Source: Misgurnus anguillicaudatus (lineage: Eukaryota > Chordata > Actinopteri > Cypriniformes > Cobitidae). From it: a stretch of DNA of 64,000 nt. This document shows positions 46,840-59,072 of this stretch, in pieces. The number at the start of each line of letters is the position of its first letter. Within the stretch, counting starts at the first letter, position 1. Where the stretch lies: the NCBI RefSeq assembly GCF_027580225.2, contig NC_073348.2:26554501-26618500 (forward strand), given 5' to 3'. The notes under the pieces are model-generated. The model saw only the letters and a program-made list of their open reading frames with translations. It was not told where the DNA came from and did no database searches. The position numbers and the translations under genes were made by a program.

Positions 46840-47290
46840 TACTGTAAGTATGTGCAGAGATGTGAGGCAAAAATATTAAGTTAACCAGTTTAATTTACAT
46901 AGCAGAGGACCAACAGCAAGCAAGTAAGCTTACACACACAGTAGTAGAGCAGTTAATACTAACAATAATATATTATAAACAGTCTCTTATCTTTTTGCAG
47001 CTGACAGGAGATCACTTGGCAAGTATGGAGGTAACCATTCACAGGAGTAACCAAGATGGAGCACAGACATGATGAAAGAGTACTAGGTAGGACTTTCAGG
47101 AAGACACAGAGTCAAGTGTAATCCAACAAGCACAGAGTCCATAACTCAAAGCGAGACACAGTAAGACAGTGAATACATCTGATGTGTGTCTGTGTATACT
47201 GTAAAGATGTTATGAGCTGATGAGGGGCAGGTGCCAGTTATTCAAACGTAGGTGACGGTGAACGTGGTGTTGAAAAGGGGTGAAACCTGG
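46840..47290. repeat. Duplicated 3'-flank block, copy 1
   Basis: GTAAGTATGTGCAGAGATGT starts a block that recurs at the window end (63843-64000). Its right part, from CTGACAGGAGATCAC to GATGAGGGGCAGGTGCCAGTT, recurs at 51905-52075. It lies just 3' of lectin gene 2. The block looks like an intron (GTAAGTATG ... TTTTTGCAG) between lost exons, but no protein is recognisable. Confidence 0.75.
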
Positions 47291-47595
47291 TGAATCCATA
47301 ACACAACCTTCACAAATTACTGCTTCACTATAGTTTGCCTGCACATTCACCTGTTGTCTTCGAAGGGAGCTCTGAACCTCACGCTGGACCTCGAGCCCCA
47401 AGTTCAACCCCTCATGCAACAGAACTGCACAGAGGAAGAAAGAGAGCAGTGAAGCAGGAGATGAAGAGGAGGAGAGATGCAGCTGGACGCAGAGGCCTGG
47501 ATGCTGCCTTATATACGCTCATGATGATGATTGACAGGCCTGAATGTTTAGGCTTCTCCTGAACCTACATTTAGAACTACATGTAAAACAACTGT

Positions 47596-48970
47596 CTAAA
47601 GAAAGTTGCTACTGTGCTCCTCACAAATCCATTTAAAAGCATGAGTACAGGGGTAATCAGCCCACACTGATGAAGAATACAAAACACAGTTCTCTGTTTT
47701 ACCATTGGGTTCTAAAGGTGCCCAGAATCTGAAACAACAGATCATCATTAAATCTTCAGTGTTGTTTTCTGTGTGATATGATACTGACTGTGACAATCAT
47801 TTATTAGATATTAATCAGTTAAATTTAGTGATTTCTCACCTAGCGTTAAGGGGGCTGTTATCAACCCATTTCCATCTGTCCTCCTCATCACTGTCAGTCA
47901 AACCAATCCAGAGATTGTCATTCCCATAATTCTTCTGAATAAAATCCTTAGAAGATGACGAAACAACAAATTTATGTCATCAAGTGTTCATCTTACATAC
48001 ATACAGTACATGCTGTAAATGTTTACTTCCAATGAGGATATAGCAGACACTGTTATTCCTATATAACACTCATTATAAATACTGTTTAACCATACCCATA
48101 AAGTTTTTAAGAATTGTTTTTGATTTAACTTACTTTTGAAGGTAAAACTTGACTCACTTGTTCCTGTCTGTTGTTAATGATGATCAGATCTGCTCCTCTC
48201 TCTCTACAGTATCTTCTGCTGTCACTCCAGCTCTTCTTCTCAGATGAAATGTAGTACAAACTGGATTGATAGTAAATCCATCCATCTGTTAACACAAACA
48301 GTTTGGCTGTTGATTTTTTTCTTATCATACTTAACTACACAACTTACAGTAGTGATAACAAACTCTATTTATTGCAAACCTTTTAATAATGTTTAAAATA
48401 CTTAATTTGTAGTTTAAGATTACCATAAAGTTGTCTCCACAGTTTATTTTTCTCCTGATTCAGCTGCTCATTTAGTTTAGTAATATTATTATACTTGGCT
48501 ATTAATTCATCTCTTTCTTCTGTGAGGTTGTGGTTCTTAGTTAATAGCTGGTCTCTCTCTTCTGTGATGTTTTTGGTCTTGATGTTAAACTGGTGATTGT
48601 TTGTATTGATGAGGACACACAGCACTATGACTGCAGTCAGTAGAAGAACACACAACAGCACCAAACACACTGTAACTGATGAAATAAATAGATATATATA
48701 TATTTTAATTTCCATTGTTACTTCCCCATGTATTACAGCACAGATAGACAAAAGATGAATTATGATTTTACTGTTTATTGTGTTTTAACACAGAAATGAA
48801 TGTTTCTTACCTGTTCGCTGAAGTTGTTGGTGTGTGTTTGTTTCTTTCTTGAAGTCGTGCTCTCTCACAGAATCTGCACATTCATAGATATCCACCATCA
48901 TCTCTATTCTCTCTCTATTAATTCCCTCAGAATCAGTGCTGACCACATTATCATAAATAATCTCTCCCAT
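47596..48970 (-). CDS. Type II C-type lectin receptor 2 (ITIM-bearing), 259 aa
   Basis: Five exons on the minus strand: 48970-48811, 48675-48424, 48285-48158, 47946-47840 and 47728-47596; 780 nt with stop, frame continuous. The tail starts MGEIIYDNVV (ITIM-like, residues 4-9), with a second tyrosine in VDIYEC. A membrane segment lies at about 56-76 and the stalk runs to 137 with NIT and NLT glycosylation sites. The lectin domain (138-259) has all four canonical cysteines (in RRYC, ENC, YPC and WIC), WIGL, and EPN at 222-224; the WND position is WAD (238-240). Exon 2 uses an acceptor (TTTCATCAG|TTACAG) different from that of gene 1 and is 39 nt shorter. A leukocyte receptor role is inferred. 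The 3' flank carries blocks shared with gene 3. Confidence 0.88.
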
Positions 48971-49521
48971 CTTAACTTTTAATTTCTGTTGAACTCTGCT
49001 AATGCTGAATGTACTTGGCAGCTTTGCTGTTTTCTGCATATTGATGCTGGTTTTAGCATACAGTAAAATAAAAAAGGAAGTGAGGTCTATGTGTGAAGTC
49101 CAATATCATGTGACATTCAGTGTTTAAATTTCGAAGTTGTTTATTAAGTGTGAGTCATAATGGGCCTACAAACAGTTCATCTCTCCTCATCTCTAGTAAA
49201 GATGTGAACTTAATTACCAATTGAATTTTGTATTATAATGCTACAATGTGTGGCTATGTATTGTGTTACAATGGATATACAGCATTTTTTTTTTTTTTTT
49301 GCATTTACACCTACACATTTTCAAAACTTCTGAACAATGTATGAAGCTAACAATTAGATACCAAGTTACATTTATTCTGAATACAGATTTTGACTCTGGA
49401 TTATCTTTTACACTTTAACTCAGTGCACTGTTGCACATTTTTAATTAGTCTTTTCTCTTTCACATACAGTATAAAACCATGTCCCTTTCAGTGTTTGTCA
49501 ACTACATTATTACTAATCTGC
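48971..49521. other. Promoter side of lectin gene 2
   Basis: Upstream of the ATG at 48970. It is conserved with the same region of genes 1 and 3 (for example TCATGTGACATTCAGTGTTT, found near 53643 too). No core promoter motif was clear. Confidence 0.45.
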
Positions 49522-49711
49522 TGTGAGGGCACGTGATGCAAAAGCCACAGGCCTCCCGTTTTGGAGGCACACCGCCCCGAGACCGTGTTGCGAGGCGTCT
49601 GCTGATATGACCACAGGCTTTGATGTGTCAAAAAATTGCAGCACAGGAGGATTAGTCAGTGCCTGCTTCAGTTTGCTGAACGCCGCATCGTGGGCATCAT
49701 GCCAGTGCCAT
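49522..49711 (-). pseudogene. Ty3/Gypsy-type pol fragment (RT/RNase H boundary)
   Basis: The minus strand reads WHWHDAHDAAFSKLKQALTN, then FFDTSKPVVISADASQHGLG and PVAFASRALT. The ADAS.HGLGAV and PVAFASRALT words are characteristic of the start of RNase H in Ty3/Gypsy-type retrotransposons. The frame is open for the whole 63 codons, but no LTR or other pol domain is near, so it is an isolated fragment. Confidence 0.88.
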
Positions 49712-49747
49712 TAAACGTTGTAGTGTACTGTATCAGCTGTCTCACTA

Positions 49748-50009
49748 CACTACAAAAAAAACGGTGCTAAATAGCACTTAAAGTGGTTCACTGGCTCATA
49801 ATCACAGGGGGACCATTTTAGTGCTAAACCACACCTATGTAAAACTGTGTATCACCTGTGTAGAACCATATTGTGCTATGTTGAACCGTAAGTGGTGCTA
49901 TAGTCATGCTTTACAGGTTCTACAGAGGTGCTATGCTCTGTAGTGCGAAAAATGTTTCCCCTATTATTACGAGCTTTTAGTACTAATTAGCAAAACAATT
50001 TCAAGAGTG
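49748..50009. mobile_element. TA-flanked MITE in the membrane exon of remnant B
   Basis: It starts CACTACAAAAAAAACGGTGC and ends TTCAAGAGTG, with TA on both sides (49746-49747, 50010-50011). A related element sits at the equivalent base in remnant C (60830-61022). Confidence 0.8.
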
Positions 50010-50366
50010 TATGACTGCAGTCAGTAGAAGAACACACAGAAGCACCAAACACACTGTAACTGATCTGTAACTTCTCTTTCTCACACGCTCACTTCCTGAA
50101 GATGACATATTTAACACAGATAGAAACATACACAAACTGTACCAGTTTAATCCGTACTCATGCTTTTAGAAATTAATGTCATTACCTGTACACTGCAGTG
50201 GTTGGTGTCTGGTTGTATTGGAGTCTGTCCTGAAGTCTTCATCTCTCACATCATGACAGATCTCCAGCATCAACTTCATTCTGTCCGTCTTCATTCCCTG
50301 AAACTCAGTACTGCTCACACTTTCATAAATAACTTCAGTCAACTCTAGTACTTTATAGTTAAACAT
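50010..50366 (-). pseudogene. Lectin remnant B (type B, tail and membrane exons)
   Basis: Exon 1 (50366-50186) is intact and encodes a type B tail: MFNYKVLELTEVIYESVSST, later KLMLEICHDVRDEDFRT, with V-x-Y-x-x-V fitting an ITIM. Exon 2 starts at 50095 (GSERVRKRSYRS, then the membrane segment), but at 50010 it runs into the MITE, which gives a stop two codons later. No stalk or lectin-domain exons were found. The tail differs clearly from the MGEIIYDN type, so this is a second lectin lineage, now a pseudogene. Confidence 0.82.
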
Positions 50367-50429
50367 TTTAACTCTGCTAAAGCTGAATGTTGTTTTTGTG
50401 TTGATCTGTATGAAGAGGATCCCCTCTGC

Positions 50430-50815
50430 AGCTCTAGTTAAAACTAAGAAGCAAAACGGAAGCATTAGTGTTGAGGTGTGAACTCAAACACTTATATTCA
50501 ACTCTTAAGTGTGAGAAACATTTACAGAAGTTTTAAAGAACAAGTTTTACATGTGCACAAATGGTTTAGATCATTGTTGCATTTATTATTTTCAATACCT
50601 TTTGAAATTTCTGAAACCAAAATGAGATTTCATATTTTGCATAAAGAGAGGCCTATTTTTAGATATACATGTAGATATAGAAGACAACAATAAAAGATTT
50701 TGCTACATCGTGTGTGTGATGAGGTCATTTACACTATTTGCATTGTGGAATTTAATCATCATTGAAGTTTAACACCTAAAATATCATCCATATATAAAAC
50801 ATTTATCAAAATAGA
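50430..50815. repeat. Duplicated flank block, copy 2
   Basis: Repeats 46455-46820; it lacks the two inserts present in copy 3 and so gives their empty sites. Confidence 0.8.
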
Positions 50816-50904
50816 AATGCAGAGGACTTTATTTAGGTCAGTGGTAGGCTATCATTACACAAGACACACCAATAAAATGTGCAAAAAGGTTTTATGTAAA
50901 TATA

Positions 50905-51396
50905 CACCGATCAGCAACCCCCCCTTTGCCACCAAAACAGCTCTGACCCGTCGAGGCATGGACTGCTTCTAACACATCAACTAGACTTGTCCTCAAAGTT
51001 GATGTGCTAGAAACAGGAAAAATGGGCAAGAATAAGGATCTGAGCGACTTTGACAAAGGCCAAATTGTGATGGCTAGACGACTGGGTCAGAGCATCTCTA
51101 GAACTGCAGCACTTATGGGATGTTCCCGGTCTGCAGTGCAGTACCTATCAAAAGTGGTCCAAGGAAGAAAAGATGGTGATCCAGCGACAGGGTCATGTGC
51201 GGCCAAGGCTCATTGATGCACATGGGGAGCAAAGACTGGCCTGTGTGGTCTGATCCAACAGATGAGCTACTGTAGCTTAAATTGCTGAATAAGTGAATGC
51301 TGGTTCTAAAAGAAAGGTCTAGTGGAGTCCATGCCTTGATGGGTCAGGGCTGTTTTGGTGGCAAAAGGGGGACCCACACAACACTAGGCTGTTAAG
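50905..51396 (+). mobile_element. Internally deleted Tc1-like transposon
   Basis: The ends carry inverted GCCACCAAAACAGCTCTGAC and GTCAGGGCTGTTTTGGTGGC. Inside, a frame from 51025 reads [20 protein letters not shown] then [19 protein letters not shown], the N-terminal helix-turn-helix of a Tc1 transposase. After a frameshift, [14 protein letters not shown] follows with stops. The catalytic DDE part is deleted, so it is inactive but its ends are intact. Confidence 0.88.
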
Positions 51397-51889
51397 GCTG
51401 ATATTCATGTTCAGGTTACATGTTTAAATTACCTGTGTGTTTTGATTCAGCTTTAAAAATATTGCCGGATGAGCCATAAGTTTGTATTATAACTATATTT
51501 ATAAATAGTTTTTATCTACATCCTGACTAATAATCACATACCGCATATTACTCTCATTGACAGACAACATTAAAAGTAGACATTTGATCACAGCATAAAA
51601 TTTAAAACTTAAAATAAATTTGAGGTATTTTAAGGGGTTAAGCCCGAGATACACTGCATGAGTTTTGGCTGTCCCAGATAAAAGATTGCCATCTTCAAAT
51701 AATCGTTGTGATTTTTGTTATTATGGCTCTTTATCTGTGTTTCTATGTCGTACAGTGAGAGAGGTTCAAAGATGGACATTTTTCAGATCTTGCGACCTAA
51801 GATAGTCTCCGACAGTGTCAGAAATTCAGCATGATCAACGCACAGTGTGTTTGCTGCTACGACCTAGTAATGGCCATGGACAGGACTAC
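51397..51889. other. Intergenic sequence inside the lectin cluster
   Basis: No gene or repeat was recognised. Confidence 0.45.
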
Positions 51890-52090
51890 ACACCCCAGTT
51901 GTGGCTGACAGGAGATCACGTGGCAAAGTATGAAGGTAACCATTCACAGGAGGAACCAAGATGGAGCATGGTCATCCAACAGGCACAGAGTCCATAACCC
52001 AAAGTGAGATACTGTAAAACAGTGAGTGCATCTGAGGTGTGTCTGAGATGATGAGGGGCAGGTGCCAGTTGTTCAAAATTAGGTGGTGTT
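51890..52090. repeat. Duplicated 3'-flank block, copy 2
   Basis: Shares CTGACAGGAGATCAC, GGTAACCATTCACAGGAG and GATGAGGGGCAGGTGCCAGTT with 47000-47250. It is placed just 3' of lectin gene 3. Confidence 0.75.
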
Positions 52091-52131
52091 GGAGCAAAAG
52101 TACATTAAAAACAAATGTCTAAAGAAACGTG

Positions 52132-53492
52132 TTACTGTTCTCTCTCACAAATCCATTTAAAAGCATCAGTACAGGAGTAATCAGCCCACCCTGATGAAGA
52201 AGACAAAACACAGTTCTCTTCTTTTTCACCATCAGGTTCTCCCAACATCCAGAATCTGAAACAACAGATCATCATTAGATCTTCAGTGTTGTTTTCTGTG
52301 TGATATGATACTGACTGTAAGAATCGTTTATATAATAATAATTAGTTAAATTTAGTGATTTCTCACCTATAGCTCAGTGCGCTGCCATCAACCCATTTCC
52401 ATCTGCCCTCTACAGCACTGTCAGTCAAACCAATCCAGAGTCCGTCATTACCAAAATTCTTCTTAATAAAATCCTGAGAAGATTAAAAAACAACAAATTA
52501 CTGTCATCAAGTGTTCATTTCGTTTTAATTTCTTGTCACTCTCCACATACAGTACATGCTGTACATGTTTACTTATAATGAGGATAGCAGACACTGTCAT
52601 TTCTATCTAAAACTCATTATCAATACTGTCGAGTTTAACCATAACCACATCCATAAAGTTTTTAAGAAGTGAATATGATTTAACTTACTTTTAACACGAA
52701 ACTTTACTCACTTGTTCCTCTTTGTTGTTAATGATGATCAGATCTGCTTCTCTCTCTCTACAGTATCTTCTGCTCTCAGTCCAGTTCTTTCTCTCAGATG
52801 AAATAAAGTACAAATTGGACTGATAGTAAATCCATTCATCTGTAAACACAACCACTTTAACCACACTTAACTACACAACTCACAATAGTGTTAACATACT
52901 GTATTTACTGCAAGCCTTTTAATATTTAATATTATTTGAACATTTTTTGTTTAAGTTTAAGACTACCATTAAGTTGTCCGCACGGTTTATTTTTCTTCTC
53001 CTCCAGCTGCTCATTTAGTTTAGTAATATTATTATACTTGGCTATTAATTCATCTCTTTCTTCTGTGATGTTGTGATTCTTAGTTAATAGCTGGTCTCTC
53101 TCTTCTTTGATGTTTTGACACTGGTGATTGTTTGTATTGATGAGGACACACAGCACTATGACTGCAGTCAGTAGAAGAACACACAGCAGCGCCAAACACA
53201 CTGAAACTGATGAAATTAATAAATTAAAATATGTTTTTTAATTCCATTGTTACTTCACCATGTATTACAGCACAGATAGACAAAATATTAATTTATTTTT
53301 TGTGTTTTAACACAGAATTGAATGTTTCTTACCTGTACGTTGAAGTTTTTGGTGTGTGTTTGTTTCTGTGTTGAAGTCGTGATCTCTCACAGAATCTGCA
53401 CAATCATAGATGGGCACCATCATCTCCGTTCTCTGTCTGTTCATTCCCTCAGACTCAGTGCTGACCACATTATCATAAATAATCTCTCCCAT
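52132..53492 (-). CDS. Type II C-type lectin receptor 3 (ITIM-bearing), 252 aa
   Basis: Five exons on the minus strand: 53492-53333, 53206-52967, 52839-52712, 52473-52367 and 52255-52132; 759 nt with stop, frame continuous, same phases as genes 1 and 2. The tail begins MGEIIYDNVV (ITIM-like) and has VPIYDC where the others have VDIYEC. A membrane segment is followed by a shorter stalk with NIT sites. The lectin domain (134-252) keeps the four canonical cysteines and WIGL, but the sugar motif is EPD (218-220) instead of EPN and the WND site is WAD (235-237). EPD is not a standard EPN or QPD motif, so ligand preference may be changed or lost. The domain begins DEWIYYQ rather than DGWIYYQ. It probably has its own promoter, as upstream sequence is conserved with genes 1 and 2. 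Confidence 0.88.
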
Positions 53493-54704
53493 CTTAACTT
53501 TAAATTTTAATTGAACTGTGCTAATGCTGAATGTACTTCTTGTGTAGTTTAAGTTGGCATCTTTGGGGTTCTGCATACTGATACTGGTTTTAGCATAGGG
53601 TAGAATGAAAAAGGAAGTGAGGTATATGTGTGAGGTCCAATATCATGTGACATTCACTGTTTAAAGTTTGAAGCAGTTTATTAAGTGTGAGTCATAAAGG
53701 ACCTACAAACAGTTCATCTCTTATCATCTCTAGTAAAGATGCGTGGACTGCATTACTGATTGGAATTTGTATTATAATCCTACAATACGTGGCTTTGGTT
53801 GTGATATTGGATTATACAGTATTCATTTTTGCATTTACATAGCGTCTACAGACACATTTTCAAAACTTCTGAACAATGTATAAAGCTAACAATTAGATAC
53901 CAAGTTACTTTTATCCTGAATACAGTTTTTAACTCTGGATTCTATGATCTTTTACACTTGAACTCACCATTGCATTTTTAATTAGTTTTTTTCCCCTCAT
54001 ACTGTATGTTCAGTTTGTTTTACTATATTATTGAGCTATTACTAATCTTCGGAGTGACCCTTTACATTCGGCTTTAAGTGTAAACAAAAAAAAGGTTATC
54101 AGCACACTGAAAGCTATAGACGCTTTCATCAGACACGCACATTGCCTAAACTGAGCTCTAGATCAAATACATTGTCGAAAATAAAAAAATGGATGGATCA
54201 TCACTGTGCAAATAGAGGTTTGGCAGCCAGGCAAGAATTTAAGGATCTGTAACTAACATTGTATACATTCATTTTACACAGTAACGATTGGTCATTGTAA
54301 TAGCTGATATGTTTTTGATATGATTTGAAGTAAGCCGCCATGCACAGCCAAAAGCACACCGGGGTACTGAACCCAAGACTACCTGGAGGAGGTTGTCTGA
54401 GCATGGTTGCAATAGAAATATGACTCGGTTTACGTGAATGGGAAAACACCTCTGATTCAGGTGTGCACTCTTTCAGGAAGCGAAGTAACCATGACGACTG
54501 TATTATCATTGTAATTATCAGTGGTAGCATTTTTCTACACTGAATTTATATGTTTTATTAATTCTGCAATAAAAAGAACTAAAAAAAAGTATCATGACAA
54601 CTGATGAATTCCATTTTTTAAAACACATTTGCACACCTGTCGCACTCTCTGCTGTGCAGGACAACACCAGCATATTAAACAACAAAAAATATGAGTCGCA
54701 TTGG
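53493..54704. other. Promoter side of lectin gene 3 and the DIRS left flank
   Basis: The upstream sequence is conserved with genes 1 and 2. About 54220-54295 corresponds to the region around 44830-45370 near gene 1, without the palindromic MITE there. 54660-54693 (ACAACACCAGCATATTAAAC) is repeated near 45890. No other gene was seen. Confidence 0.5.
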
Positions 54705-54890
54705 GTTCCCTTTCAGTCGGTCACTACGACGTCACGTCGTGACCGACGAATTGGGAACTCGCTTAGAGAGACCAATCTGCTTCGAATACTACTAAAACGC
54801 CAATGAACTTGGCATTGAGATATTTGCATAATGCTGGCGCCGCCCCGCCAGGTGCGTATATAAGCCACAGGTGCAAATGTAGAAATCAGC
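54705..54890 (+). repeat. DIRS left inverted terminal repeat
   Basis: Begins GTTCCCTTTCAGTCGGTC; from ACGTCACGTCGTGACCGACG on, it is the inverted copy of 60410-60582. It ends near the tract AGAAATCAGCTTTTT. Confidence 0.88.
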
Positions 54891-55459
54891 TTTTTATCGC
54901 TTCGAAAGCCGGCAGTATCTGCTACTGAGAAGCTACTTTCTGCTCTTCTGGGAACAGTTGCTGAAGTTGATTGACAAGCAGTACTGACACAGCGGACGCT
55001 CGCAGTATTCCACTGCTCTGCATATTTTTTGTTTTGAGTTTAGTGTGTGCGTTGCCTCTCCCTGTGCGCATCATCAGCTGAGCACCAAAAGAGTGATTTC
55101 CCTAAAGAGTGATACGTGAGAGCTCTGTGTCTTTTTAAAGACAGCCACTCTCTCGTATATTCGGAGATCAGCGTCCTTTTCATGATAGCTTTTCCTCCGT
55201 GCGATCTTGGGTGCGAGAAGCAGGGATTCCAGTGACGGTCACGAGCGCTGTCTTCGTGCTTGCGCATCGAGCTCTCCGAGGCTGCGTTCGTGGAGAGCTT
55301 TTGTTCTCTCTGTGAGAGCATAACTCTCTTGGATTGCGGAGCCGACTGTCGTTTCTATGGGAACGACGTCCGCGCCTTTGCAGTGCTGAACGCCGCCATG
55401 GTGCGGCTGTCAAGCGCTCGCAGGACGCTCTTCGCATCACTACGCTGAGTAGGACGGAG

Positions 55460-56520
55460 GATGCGTCCTTCACCTACCGGCCTTCTCATCCTCAGCCGGT
55501 TGAGGCTCCGGTGGAGACTGCAGAGTCGTGTTCTGCGATTTCTGCCGAATCCACTGGGCCTCCTTCGGGTCCCGTCACTTCTGCAGCATCAGAGGGGTGC
55601 CCATCTTTTCCCTCCGAGGCGGAGTCGTCCCGGAGATGGCGGCCGTGCCCGCTCGAGCGGCGGAAACGGTAGAGTTGGAGGGGTTAATCCCTCTCCGCCC
55701 GAACCGTCCCGCCCATGTGATTGGTATTTCGGAGCTGCCCGGGCCTATACGGTCCTCACCTCCTGCCTTTCCCGACGGCACGAAGAGCTGACGTGATTTG
55801 CGGCCGTCTCGGCCGTTCAGCTTTCACCCCTCACCTCCCTCACCAACGGAGCCGCTAAGGTCGGGGATCCCTTCAGTAGAGCGGGGGGTTGCGATGCAGC
55901 TGCGTTCCTGGAGGGACCACCCAACCCTTCCCTCCCGTGTTTGTATAGACAGTCGTCCGGTTACGGGCGCTGCCCATCAGGCATGCGGAGACGCGGCTTC
56001 AGCCCTGCATGTAATAACGTCACTGCAGGTTCACCAAGCGAAGGCTCTAGAGGTTTACGAGGGAAACCGCGACCTTCAGTCGTGCGATGTCCACCACAGT
56101 GTTCAAGATCGCTACCTTTGGCTATGTCTGGCTTACATGACGGACGCAGACGAGAACAACTTCTTGAATGCTCCTGTCTCACAGACCGGCCCCTTCGGCG
56201 AGCCCGTGGAGTCGTACAGCTCCGCTGCGCAGACTGAGGCGATCTCCTAGGTCATGCCGGCGAAAGAGAGCTGCCCTTGGTCCACCACGCCGGCTCCTCA
56301 GTCTGCCTCTCGCCGTCGGCGTCCTGCGGCGGCCACCTCTGTTCCCCTCCTCGGACCCCATCTCGGCAGCGCATGGGAACCGGTCGTCAGCAGCTCGCCC
56401 CGCCCGCTTAGCCGCTTCCCGTGAAAATCGGGAGCTTAAGTGGCCAGTAACGGGCGACCCGGATTGGCAGAGGATCACTCTTCAGGAGACGGTGATTCGC
56501 TCCTTCCCCCGGTAGAGGGT
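55460..56520 (+). pseudogene. DIRS gag-like region
   Basis: G+C-rich coding-like sequence with frames on all three phases and several breaks. By position it corresponds to the gag-like first frame of DIRS elements. There is no strong motif, so the call rests on location inside the element. Confidence 0.5.
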
Positions 56521-56589
56521 CGGGTGGAAAAATTCTTGGTTTGCATCTGTTCCACCGGCTGTCCAGCCGGTACCCACTTAACCACACAT

Positions 56590-57880
56590 AAGAGTGCATT
56601 CCTCTTCCCTCTCCAGGTCTCCAGAGGATCAAAAGAGCCGTGAGCGGGCACACCAGCTCACCCTATCTCTCCTCTATCGCCAGCGGGTGTTTTTCCGGAG
56701 TCTGCGCTCTCCGCGCAGGAGACCAGACGACCGCCACCCTCAGCGGGCTCAGGTCAGTGTCACACACACACATACTGTAGATGTTTATGCTGTCACAGCA
56801 GACGCACCGGCAGTTTCACCTGTCTCGCTTCGCTGCCCCACCGCGGGTACTTCGGTAGTGTCGTTAATTCTCCTCGTACGGTCCCTGGATGCTTCGCTTC
56901 AGTTCCCAGCCCGTCTCGTTGAGTTTTACGCACTGTCCGCCTCGGTTACGAAATACAATTACCGGCACTCCCCCAAATTCTACGGGCATTCGTTTCACTA
57001 TAGTGAAAGCGTCCGATGCACATGTACTGCGTGCAAAAGTCGATGTCCTGCTGGCGAAGGACTTTCGAGCCGGTCCCTCTTACCGAGAATGATGATAAGG
57101 TTTTTTCCAGCCTTTATCTCATATTACCCAAAATACGCGGTGGGTTACGACCGATTTATTTACGCACCGGCTCTACAAGTGTGACCCTTTAGGATGATAC
57201 GCCGAGGCTCGTATTTCAATATTCAAATCGGTTTGCAGCCTTAGACCTGTAGACGTGTACTTCATGTGTGCATCTCCCCTCGCCTTAGATCGTTTATTCG
57301 CTCTGCGTCATGGGGTGGGCATATTAATACCAAGTACACCATTCGAGCTGTCTCTCTCTCCCCGTGTCTCCATGAAAGTGCTAGTCACGGCATTAAAATC
57401 TCAGAGAGAGAGAGCGTTGTTCGCATTCTGCTTATATTTACGTCAACTATGATGGCTCGTTCTTGGCAGACGTGCGCGAACACAGAGATTTAATGCTTCA
57501 GCATCTCGCTCGTTTAAGTCATCAGGTCAGCTGGGAAAGGAGCAACTTTGCCCCGTGCAGAGAATCCTTTTCTCAGTATGGAAATAGACTCGATCGATTT
57601 ATTGGCGTGTTTTACAAGAGCGTGCAACCAATCAGTTCTGACTTGCCTCGGTTTAATTCGAGGGAAGTACGCGGTCCCCCTGAAACAGTTTCAGAAGCTG
57701 GACATATGACAGCATGCTGCGGCTGTGACACTGCTCGAGCTGCTTCATATGAGACCGCTTCAGCATTGGTTTTACGATCGAGTCTCGAGGAGAGCGTGGC
57801 GCATGGCATACACTGTGTAACCATTACACCTGCGTGTCATTTCAATGTTACCCCGTGGCAGACCCAGCATTTCTGATAGC
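56590..57880 (+). pseudogene. DIRS reverse transcriptase, degenerate
   Basis: Frames carry fragments like those of DIRS reverse transcriptase: FYALSASVTKYNYRHSPKF, CISPRLRSFIRSA, and HRDLMLQHLARLSHQVSWER followed by SNFAPCRESFSQYG (the part just after the active site). The YxDD-type active site is not intact. Frameshifts and stops throughout; non-functional. Confidence 0.7.
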
Positions 57881-58044
57881 AAGATATGCCCCTGAGTCGG
57901 GTCTCCTGGCATTCTGTAGCACATACGATGCCCCCAGCACGGGATGAGCAGCCACGTATGACGGGCTTGCAGTCTCAGGGGTGTGCATAGCACCCCAACT
58001 GCCGCGAGCGGTGCGCTGTATATCTGGGACTTGTACGCTCCGCT

Positions 58045-58500
58045 ATGGAGCTGCGAGGGAAGGATGTATTAGCCGACACCGACAACATTGCGACTGTTGC
58101 GTTATTTACCGTTAAGTGGTTTTTGCGCTCTCGTCACCTGTCGCATCTCGCTCGTCATCTCCTCCTTTGGAGTCAGAAGCATCTGAGGTCCCTTCGTGCC
58201 ATTTACATCCCGGGTACGCTCAATACAGCGGCAGACGCGCTTTCCCGAGCTGCGCGCACCGGCGAATGGCGACTCCACCCCCAGACGGTTCAGCTAATTT
58301 CAAAGAAGTTCGGTCGTGCGCAGATATATCTATTTGCGTCACCGGACGATACCCACTGTTGCCTGTTTTATTCACTAACCGAGGGCAGCCTCGGCGTGGA
58401 TGCGTTGGCACACAGCTGGCCGCGGGGGACGCGCAAATACGCATTTACTCCAGTGAGCTTAATCGCACAGACACCGTGCAAAGTCAGGCAGGACGAGTAG
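58045..58500 (+). pseudogene. DIRS RNase H domain, degenerate
   Basis: The 151-codon frame has ELRGKDVLADTDNIATVALF, SRHLSHLARHLLLWSQKHL and HLRSLRAIYIPGTLNTAADA followed by LSR. The TDN, 'WSQ..L..LRA' and ADALSR words are typical of DIRS/Ngaro RNase H. The domain start is outside this frame and the adjoining reverse transcriptase is broken. Confidence 0.8.
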
Positions 58501-59072
58501 AGCCTTTTATTAGTCGCCCCGTACTGGGCGACCAGGAATTGGTTTTCAGAATTAATGCTCCTCGCGACAGCCCCTCCCTGGCGAATTCCCCGGAGGAAGG
58601 ATTTTCTTTCTCAAGGAAGGGGCACATTATGGCACCCGCGCCCCGACCTGTGGGATTTCCATGTATGGTCGTTGAGTGCGCGCAAGGTTGAGGTGATTTA
58701 TCGCAAGCGGTATCTAACACCATCGACGCGGTACGAGCACCGTCCACAAGACGGGCTTACGCGCTTAAATGAAACCCTTTTCGTCACCTGGTGCTCTTCG
58801 CAACGCGAGGACCCCAGAGAATGCTTAACATTGTGCTTTTATATATCTTCAACATAGGTTAGATGGTAGGCTGTCACCCTCCACCATTAAAGTTGATATC
58901 GCCGCTATTCTGCTCATCACTCACTTATTAACGGCAGATCAGTTGGCCAGCATGATTTGGTTATTAGATTTTAAGAGGCGCTCGCAGGCTAAACCCCTCG
59001 CGCCCTCCCTCTATTCCTCCTGAGACCTGTCCATGGTGCTGAAGCCCTACTACAGGTTCCGCGTTCGAGCCT

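Noticed and set aside
47208..47562. A coding exon in the duplicated 3'-flank block (69-75 codon frames)
   Set aside because: Frames on both strands are open only briefly and are not kept in the second copy at 51890-52090.
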